DNA of 12,201 nt from a bacterium (lineage in GTDB: Bacteria; Bacteroidota; Bacteroidia; Bacteroidales; Bacteroidaceae): contig SFQP01000022.1 of assembly GCA_004562975.1 (NCBI GenBank), positions 1 through 12,201 of the forward strand, in the 5' to 3' direction. The number at the start of each line of letters is the position of its first letter. Positions within the stretch are counted from its first letter, which is position 1. Made by a program: the position numbers and the translations under genes. Positions 5,335-12,201 of this stretch are shown here, piece by piece. The notes beneath the pieces are model-generated. The model searched no databases and was not told the DNA's origin. It saw only the letters and a program-made list of their open reading frames with translations.

Positions 5335-6594
5335 TTATTTCGTTTCGGCCAAACGCATATTCTTGCACAATGTGGCATACTGCGCCTGCAACTTAGGCAG
5401 TTGTTCGTTGACCTCCCGAAGCTGTTCTTTCAGTATGTGCGAGCGGTTTCCCTTTGCTGCCTCTCGTTGCAGGTCATCGCGTCTGGTGCGCAAGTTGTCC
5501 AACTCCTGCTCCACGCGCATCACCTCCGTGGCAATGCGCCGGGCTGTTCCGCTGCGGAACTGGTCGAGGCTGGTGTACACCTTCTGGTCGTTGATGACAA
5601 AGCGGAAGGTTCTCCCGGCGGCATCCTTCTGCCGTTTGCCCAACTCCCGGAGCCTTTCGCGCGCTGCCGCCACGGCGCGGCTGTCAGTCTGCGTGGATGC
5701 TATGGAATGAAGTTGCGCGGCATGAACCACGAGTGTTTGATCATCGGAGTCCCAATCGTACACATCGCGCGAGGCAGAGGGAATGAACACATAGACGCAT
5801 ACCGTGTCGGCCTGCTGGTGACGGTCCGTGACGAGCCATCCCAGCTGAGCCGCCTCGTCAATGGCCAGCAAATAATCGTTGGCGGGCGAGTTGAAAGGCA
5901 TACCCAAGTTCTCGGCCTTCAGGAACTGTTTCGTTTCCGGATTGTAACGCGTGACAAAAAGGTCGTAGCCGCCCAAGCTGTTGCCGCCCTGTTCGGCGAA
6001 ATAAACTGTTACGCCGTCGGGCATGACAAAGGGACAGCACTGGTCACCCTCCTCACTTTGCAGTCCCTCAAGTTGTTCGGGTTTTCCCCAGCCGTTTCCC
6101 TTACGGTAAGCCGACCAAAGCGTCTTCACGCCGCCCGATGCTGCCGAAGCCGAGAAAAACAATTTGTCGCCCAGTTCGTTCATGTAGCCCAGCCGGTCCA
6201 CTTCCTTCGGGGCACGATCCATGTGGGTGGCATGCTCGCTCATGGAGGTGAGATGCCCCACCTCGGGCGAGAACTTCAGCGTGGCCAGCACCTGGTCACG
6301 ATGCACCTTGAAACTGTCCACGAAGATAGTGCGCTCCGTGCCGCGCAGCATATCCATCCCCATCATGGCGCGTTGCATATCCGCTTCCAACCGTTCTGTG
6401 TTCTTCCCTGCTTTTTGGGCCACTTCGATGTCGCGCCGCAGCTGTTCCGCCGCATCGTCAAAGCGGTAACTTTGGATGAGTTGTTCAGCCGTAAGCGTGG
6501 GAGTCTGGGGTGCAGCCTGTTTCTTTTTCTGGGCTGATAACGGCGAAAGGGCACACCATAAACTCAGACAGCAAACGATGGAAAATTTGTTCAT
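5335..6594 (-). CDS. Secreted PD40/beta-propeller repeat protein with C-terminal coiled coil
   Basis: The 419-residue product starts with a signal peptide (M-N-K-F-S-I-V-C-C-L-S-L-W ... L-S-A, cleavage likely near residue 21), so it is exported. Residues about 35-80 are helical and TPR-like (A-E-Q-L-I-Q-S-Y-R-F-D-D-A-A-E-Q-L). Residues about 105-280 contain propeller repeats resembling PD40/WD40-like units, such as G-D-K-L-F-F-S-A-S, M-P-D-G-V-T-V-Y-F-A and G-G-Y-D-L-F-V-T-R-Y. From about 300 to the end the sequence is charged and helical, probably a coiled coil. Bacteroidales PorE- and OmpA-type envelope proteins share the TPR-propeller order, but the OmpA-like domain is absent here, so the role is unknown; an envelope scaffold is an inference. 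A good promoter lies just upstream and a terminator follows. It is transcribed separately from the phosphorylase gene. Confidence 0.85.
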   Translation of the reverse strand: MNKFSIVCCLSLWCALSPLSAQKKKQAAPQTPTLTAEQLIQSYRFDDAAEQLRRDIEVAQKAGKNTERLEADMQRAMMGMDMLRGTERTIFVDSFKVHRDQVLATLKFSPEVGHLTSMSEHATHMDRAPKEVDRLGYMNELGDKLFFSASAASGGVKTLWSAYRKGNGWGKPEQLEGLQSEEGDQCCPFVMPDGVTVYFAEQGGNSLGGYDLFVTRYNPETKQFLKAENLGMPFNSPANDYLLAIDEAAQLGWLVTDRHQQADTVCVYVFIPSASRDVYDWDSDDQTLVVHAAQLHSIASTQTDSRAVAAARERLRELGKRQKDAAGRTFRFVINDQKVYTSLDQFRSGTARRIATEVMRVEQELDNLRTRRDDLQREAAKGNRSHILKEQLREVNEQLPKLQAQYATLCKNMRLAETK

Positions 6595-6634
6595 AAGGTT
6601 GAAAGAAAAGTAGGTTTGTTCGGTTTGTACGGTT

Positions 6635-6664
6635 CAAAAGTAGCATTTTCTTTTCAGAGCCAAA
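6635..6664 (-). promoter_or_regulatory. Strong Bacteroidales-type promoter for the PD40 protein gene
   Basis: On the minus strand TTTG (6664-6661) is followed after 18 nt by TACTTTTG (6642-6635), close to the -33 TTTG / -7 TAnnTTTG consensus. The transcript would begin near 6628, about 34 nt before the ATG at 6594. Confidence 0.75.
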
Positions 6665-6684
6665 GACTAATAGGGTATTTTATG

Positions 6685-6692
6685 TATTTTTG
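6685..6692 (+). promoter_or_regulatory. Candidate -7 box for the LysM operon
   Basis: TATTTTTG matches TAnnTTTG, but no clear TTTG stands about 19 nt upstream. Transcription would start near 6699, giving a leader of about 130 nt before the ATG at 6832. It is divergent from the promoter at 6635-6664. Confidence 0.45.
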
Positions 6693-6700
6693 CATACCGA

Positions 6701-6755
6701 ACAAGGCAAACTGCGCCGTCTCTTCGTGAGTTACAGGCGGCAGTTTTCACCTTGT
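6701..6755 (+). promoter_or_regulatory. Stem-loop in the 5' leader of the LysM gene
   Basis: ACAAGG (6701-6706) pairs with CCTTGT (6750-6755), and AAACTGC (6708-6714) with GCAGTTT (6740-6746), with a small internal loop between them. The structure would sit at the very 5' end of the transcript if the -7 box at 6685-6692 is used. It may stabilise or control the mRNA. Confidence 0.4.
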
Positions 6756-6831
6756 AATTCTATTTATAATAACAGACCTTCACCGGCATTTATGCCCGGG
6801 CGTGGCACCAATTTTATCCAACCGAAGCTCC

Positions 6832-8439
6832 ATGTATTCAGTATCCCGTTTCATAGGCAGATTGTTCTTCATCAGCCTGTTCCTCCCCCTCACTCTTTTT
6901 GCCCAAAAAGCCGCCGGCACCACCCAGCCCTACACCGTGAAGGCCGGCGAAACGATGCTCGGCATTGCCCACCGGCACGGCACCACGCTGAACCACCTGT
7001 TGCAACTCAACCCCGGCATGAACCCGGACTATGTGCAGAAGGACCAGGTAATCCGAGTGCCCGCCACTGCTTCCACGCCGCAAGCCACGAAGCTGCAGGC
7101 CGTGGCGGCGAAAGCACAGTCTGGAGTAGCCCAAGCGCAGCCCGTGGCCGCACGGCAGGTGAAGCAGCAGCCTATCATTCAATATAAGGAGCACAAGGTG
7201 AAGCGCAAGGAAACCCTTTACAGCATAGCACGGACGTACGACATCACCGTGGACGAACTGCTGCAGGCCAATCCGCAGGTGGAAAAAGCCGACGGCAAGC
7301 TCAAGAAGGGCACTATCCTCCGCATACCCGTCAAAATCATCCCGCCGCAGCCGGCCTACGTCGGGCTGGACACAGTCCGCGTGGCCGTGGTGCTGCCTTT
7401 CAGCGGAAAGGGCGTGGAAAACGAGCGCAGCGTGGAGTTCTATCGCGGCATGTTGCTCGGCATCGACCAGCTGAAGCAGGCGGGTACGCACTTTGTGGTG
7501 TCGGCCTACAACGAGCCTGCACCGGACAAGAGCATTGCCGCGCTGGCAGCACAGGTGATGCAGGGTCAGCCACACGTGGTGGTGGGTCCGCTCTATCCCT
7601 CGCACTTCAACGACCTCACGGCCTACTCCTCGAATCAGACGAAAGTGGCCGTGCCCTTCTCGTCGAAAGTGCCGCAAGTGGCTTACCGCCCCGATCTTTT
7701 CCTGCTCAACACACCGACTGGCTACGAGACCACACTGGCCAACGAACTGGTGATGGCGAATTTCAAAAAGGACATCTGCATGGTGTTTCTCAACAAGCTG
7801 AACGGCAACAAGCAGGACTTCTGCACCGAACTACAAAAAAGCCTGACCGAAGGGGGATATCAAGTGGTGCAACTCCCGGCTTCCTCCACCCCGATGCAGC
7901 TGCAAGCCGCGCTGACGGGCAAGGGACCGTACCTTTTCATACCGAACGATACGGACGAATCACTGCTGAAACAGACGCTTTCCAACATCTCCCAGCTCAA
8001 CACGCTCTGCCCACAAACGGCTTTCTCGCTGCTGGGCTACGACAAATGGCTCTCGCTGAGCGAAACGTCGCTCAAGAATCAAATGCACGCCGTTGACACG
8101 TACATCATCACCCCCAACTATTATTTCCCCTACACCAAGGCAGCCATGGACTTCCATGCGCTGTACCAACACTGGTTCAAGACCGAGCTGCTTGACTGCC
8201 AACCGAAAATGGCACCGCTGGGCTACGACTTCTGCATAGGCTTCCTCGGCAACATGGCCACTTACGGCCACGACTTCGGCACACAACGCCCGCTGGAGGG
8301 CACCGTGGCGGCACAGCCCAAGCTGCAGACCAACATGGTCTTCATGCCTGCAGCCAAGGGTGGCGGCTATGTGAGCCGAAGCCTGTGGCTCGTGCGTTTC
8401 AAGCCCGACATGAGCATCGTGAAAATATCTGCCAACTAA
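6832..8439 (+). CDS. Secreted LysM protein fused to a periplasmic-binding-protein-like domain
   Basis: The 535-residue product has a signal peptide (R-F-I-G-R-L-F-F-I-S-L-F-L-P-L-T-L-F-A, cleavage near 24). Two LysM domains follow: about 34-78 (Y-T-V-K-A-G-E-T-M-L-G-I-A-H-R-H-G ... I-R-V-P) and about 122-166 (H-K-V-K-R-K-E-T-L-Y-S-I-A-R-T-Y ... L-R-I-P), separated by an Ala/Gln/Val-rich linker. LysM binds peptidoglycan glycan strands. From about 182 on (V-R-V-A-V-V-L-P-F-S-G-K-G) the sequence resembles type I periplasmic-binding proteins such as the amino-acid-binding family, ending near 535. The role is unknown; wall-anchored envelope sensing or scaffolding is an inference. The ATG at 6832 is chosen over a GTG at 6802 because it puts the signal peptide at the N-terminus. 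It probably shares an operon with the barrel gene 31 bp downstream. Confidence 0.88.
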   Translation: MYSVSRFIGRLFFISLFLPLTLFAQKAAGTTQPYTVKAGETMLGIAHRHGTTLNHLLQLNPGMNPDYVQKDQVIRVPATASTPQATKLQAVAAKAQSGVAQAQPVAARQVKQQPIIQYKEHKVKRKETLYSIARTYDITVDELLQANPQVEKADGKLKKGTILRIPVKIIPPQPAYVGLDTVRVAVVLPFSGKGVENERSVEFYRGMLLGIDQLKQAGTHFVVSAYNEPAPDKSIAALAAQVMQGQPHVVVGPLYPSHFNDLTAYSSNQTKVAVPFSSKVPQVAYRPDLFLLNTPTGYETTLANELVMANFKKDICMVFLNKLNGNKQDFCTELQKSLTEGGYQVVQLPASSTPMQLQAALTGKGPYLFIPNDTDESLLKQTLSNISQLNTLCPQTAFSLLGYDKWLSLSETSLKNQMHAVDTYIITPNYYFPYTKAAMDFHALYQHWFKTELLDCQPKMAPLGYDFCIGFLGNMATYGHDFGTQRPLEGTVAAQPKLQTNMVFMPAAKGGGYVSRSLWLVRFKPDMSIVKISAN

Positions 8440-8470
8440 CCACCAACCGCCTCATTTTTTGCTTTCTCCC

Positions 8471-9199
8471 ATGAATTTTTCCTCCTGTCGCCGTCGGCTT
8501 ATTATTCTTCTCCCCTTCATTCTCCTCAGCCTGCCGGCCTTTTCCCAGGTCGGCGAACCGCGCCACAGCATTGCCGTGGGCTTTTCGGGTGGCGTGGCCT
8601 TGAACTCCGTGGGCTTCGACCCCACCATCAAACAGCAGCAGCACGTGGCTCCCACGCTGGGCGTGGTGGCTCGCTTCACGAGCGAGAAATATTTCAGCAC
8701 ATACTGCGCGCTCCAAGTGGAGCTGAACTATGCGCAACTCGGCTGGAAAGAAAATGTACTCAACGCGCAATCTCAGCCGTTGCCTGACCGGTACAGCCGC
8801 CATATGCACTACATCCAGCTGCCCGTACTGGCACGCATGGCATGGGGAAAAGAGTATAAGGGATGGATGGGTTATTTTCTGGCAGGGCCACAACTGGGGT
8901 ACTGCCTGGCAGAGTCGTCGGAACGCTCGGAGTTCACGCTCAACGGGAACGGCGAGCCCGACCGTCCGAACGGTATGTTTGCCCAATATGACATGGCGAT
9001 AGACAAACGCTTTGACTACGGCATAACGGCCGGTGCAGGCGTAGAACTCTCTACCGCAGCCGGCCGTATCTTGCTGGAAGGCCGCTATTATTACGGCCTC
9101 TCGGATATTTTCAACAATTCAAAGAAGGATGTATTCGGACGTTCCAACAACGGAACCATCGTGGCGAAGATTACCTACTTGTTCGACATCAGGAAATAA
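8471..9199 (+). CDS. PorT-like outer-membrane beta-barrel protein
   Basis: The 242-residue product has a signal peptide (R-R-R-L-I-I-L-L-P-F-I-L-L-S-L-P-A-F-S, cleavage near 25). After it, alternating hydrophobic strands are typical of the PorT/OMP beta-barrel superfamily: H-S-I-A-V-G-F-S-G-G, C-A-L-Q-V-E-L-N-Y, H-Y-I-Q-L-P-V-L-A-R-M, G-Y-F-L-A-G-P-Q-L-G-Y, G-I-T-A-G-A-G-V-E-L and L-L-E-G-R-Y-Y-Y-G-L-S-D-I-F. It ends I-T-Y-L-F-D-I-R-K. The Y-I-Q-L-P-V-L / G-P-Q-L-G-Y pair is characteristic of PorT-family proteins, some of which serve type IX secretion. Whether this one is the secretion component is not certain. The ATG at 8471 is preferred to a TTG at 8459, since it is directly followed by the signal peptide. 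It converges with trmD, 17 bp away. Confidence 0.85.
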   Translation: MNFSSCRRRLIILLPFILLSLPAFSQVGEPRHSIAVGFSGGVALNSVGFDPTIKQQQHVAPTLGVVARFTSEKYFSTYCALQVELNYAQLGWKENVLNAQSQPLPDRYSRHMHYIQLPVLARMAWGKEYKGWMGYFLAGPQLGYCLAESSERSEFTLNGNGEPDRPNGMFAQYDMAIDKRFDYGITAGAGVELSTAAGRILLEGRYYYGLSDIFNNSKKDVFGRSNNGTIVAKITYLFDIRK

Positions 9200-9216
9200 A
9201 ATATCCCTCTCGTTTT

Positions 9217-9894
9217 TTATTTCTCCAATAAGTCCGGGCGCAAACGCTTGGTCCGTTCGAGACTTTGCGCCAATTCCCATTCTTTGATTTTCGCGTCGTG
9301 ACCCGAAAGCAGGATTTCGGGCACCTTCCAGCCTTTGTAGTCTGCCGGACGGGTATAAACCGGCGCGGCCAGCAGGTTGTCCTGAAACGAGTCGCTCAAC
9401 GCGCTCTGCTCGTCGGAAAGCACCCCGGGAATGAGGCGGACAATGGCATCGCTCATCACCGCTGCGGGCAACTCACCCCCTGTCAGCACATAGTCGCCCA
9501 CGCTTACCTCCTTGGTAATCAGGTGTTCGCGGATGCGATAGTCAATGCCTTTGTAATGGCCGCAGAGAATAATCAGGTTTTGCTTCAATGACAGTTCGTT
9601 GGCCATGGGCTGGTCAAACTGTTCGCCGTCGGGCGATGTGAAAATGACCTCATCGTAGTCGCGTTCCGCCTTCAGCGCACTGATGCAGGCATCAATGGGT
9701 TGGCACTGCATCACCATACCCGCAAAACCGCCGAAGGGATAATCGTCCACACGGCGGTGCTTGTCGGTAGTGTAGTCGCGCAGGTTGTGCAAATGGATTT
9801 CCGCCAGCCCCTTCTTTTGGGCACGGGCCAGGATGGACGTGTGTACAAAGCCTTCGAGCATTTCGGGCAACACGGTGATGATGTCTATTCTCAT
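9217..9894 (-). CDS. trmD: tRNA (guanine-N1)-methyltransferase
   Basis: TrmD methylates G37 of tRNAs that read certain codons, using S-adenosylmethionine, which prevents +1 frameshifting. The 225-residue product begins [12 protein letters not shown], and the ATG at 9894 matches the family start; an upstream in-frame ATG at 9936 would run over the predicted promoter. Seen motifs: [26 protein letters not shown] (about 36-61), [11 protein letters not shown] (SAM-binding knot) and [14 protein letters not shown] (catalytic core), then the C-terminal P-x-Y-T-R-P and L-L-S-G-H-D-A-K-I motifs. The length is close to the usual 220-250. It is usually found with rimM and ribosomal genes, which are absent here. 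It is transcribed away from ligA. Confidence 0.97.
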   Translation of the reverse strand: MRIDIITVLPEMLEGFVHTSILARAQKKGLAEIHLHNLRDYTTDKHRRVDDYPFGGFAGMVMQCQPIDACISALKAERDYDEVIFTSPDGEQFDQPMANELSLKQNLIILCGHYKGIDYRIREHLITKEVSVGDYVLTGGELPAAVMSDAIVRLIPGVLSDEQSALSDSFQDNLLAAPVYTRPADYKGWKVPEILLSGHDAKIKEWELAQSLERTKRLRPDLLEK

Positions 9895-9925
9895 GAAAAG
9901 CTGTTTTTTACGTTTTTTAGAGGCG

Positions 9926-9933
9926 CAAAAGTA
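9926..9933 (-). promoter_or_regulatory. Candidate -7 box for trmD
   Basis: TACTTTTG on the minus strand (9933-9926) matches TAnnTTTG; transcription would start near 9919 with a leader of about 25 nt. No TTTG -33 box is clear. Confidence 0.5.
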
Positions 9934-9955
9934 CAAAATAAATGAGTGTGTGACT

Positions 9956-12049
<2,094 letters not shown>

Positions 12050-12127
12050 AGTGTTCAATCATATATCTTTTTCATGCATGATGAACGCCGATACTGACAT
12101 TCCACGTAAGCGTATCCGCGATGCCGC

Positions 12128-12159
12128 CTTGTACACAATCATTCATCCCTCTACCTTTG
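12128..12159 (+). promoter_or_regulatory. Candidate promoter for a gene beyond the window
   Basis: TACCTTTG (12152-12159) fits TAnnTTTG, with CTTG (12128-12131) 20 nt upstream as a weak -33 box. An ATG at 12184 is followed by five open codons to the window edge; an earlier ATG at 12164 meets a stop after seven codons. The downstream gene cannot be identified. Confidence 0.4.
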
Positions 12160-12201
12160 CCGCATGAATATAATCTCAATGATATGATTGCATCAAAACG
12201 A

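Noticed and set aside
5174..5368. N-terminal extension of the nucleoside phosphorylase to 359 residues
   Set aside because: It would overlap the end of the neighbouring gene and its terminator, and conserved sequence begins only after the ATG at 5173.
5296..6537. Plus-strand frame of 413 codons antisense to the PD40 protein, and 4286-5146 plus antisense to the phosphorylase
   Set aside because: The minus-strand genes have signal peptide, motifs, promoter and terminator; the plus-strand frames have none.

Overview
The window looks like chromosomal DNA of a Bacteroidales bacterium, probably Prevotellaceae or Bacteroidaceae. The evidence is TAnnTTTG-type -7 promoter boxes, mostly lacking Shine-Dalgarno sequences, a secreted protein ending in an F-Y-N-L-R-G-Q-R-V type C-terminal motif, a PorT-like outer-membrane barrel and a LysM/periplasmic-binding fusion protein. 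Coding regions are fairly GC-rich; the large gap at about 760-1950 is clearly more AT-rich.

Layout. 1-663: the 3' end of a secreted/surface protein gene and a 61-residue small protein, closed by a strong terminator. 664-1950: a gene-free interval dominated by a 976-bp noncoding element (799-1774) with about 25-bp terminal inverted repeats and an exact 9-bp direct repeat on both sides. Inside it lie, in order, two tandem copies of a ~79-bp repeat, a 337-bp nested palindrome, a five-unit 21-bp array and a second internal copy of the terminal repeat. 1951-4110: yicC, gmk and nadD on the plus strand (gmk and nadD overlap by 4 bp), closed by a terminator that contains the nadD stop codon. 4289-6594: two minus-strand genes, a Udp-type nucleoside phosphorylase and a secreted PD40/beta-propeller protein with a coiled-coil tail. 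6595-6831: a divergent promoter region. 6832-9199: a LysM/periplasmic-binding fusion lipoprotein-like secreted protein (without a visible lipobox) and a PorT-like barrel in one operon. 9217-12049: trmD (minus) and ligA (plus), divergent from a compact shared promoter region. The window ends with a promoter pointing out of it.

Functionally this is mostly housekeeping: RNA turnover (yicC), GMP phosphorylation (gmk), NAD synthesis (nadD), nucleoside salvage, tRNA m1G37 methylation (trmD) and NAD-dependent DNA ligation (ligA). It is mixed with envelope genes (PD40 protein, LysM protein, PorT-like barrel, surface protein). nadD makes the NAD precursor that LigA consumes, but the two are in separate transcription units here.

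The most unusual item is the compound repeat element at 799-1774. No transposase, CRISPR array, tRNA or rRNA was seen. LigA also has an atypical C-terminal tail.
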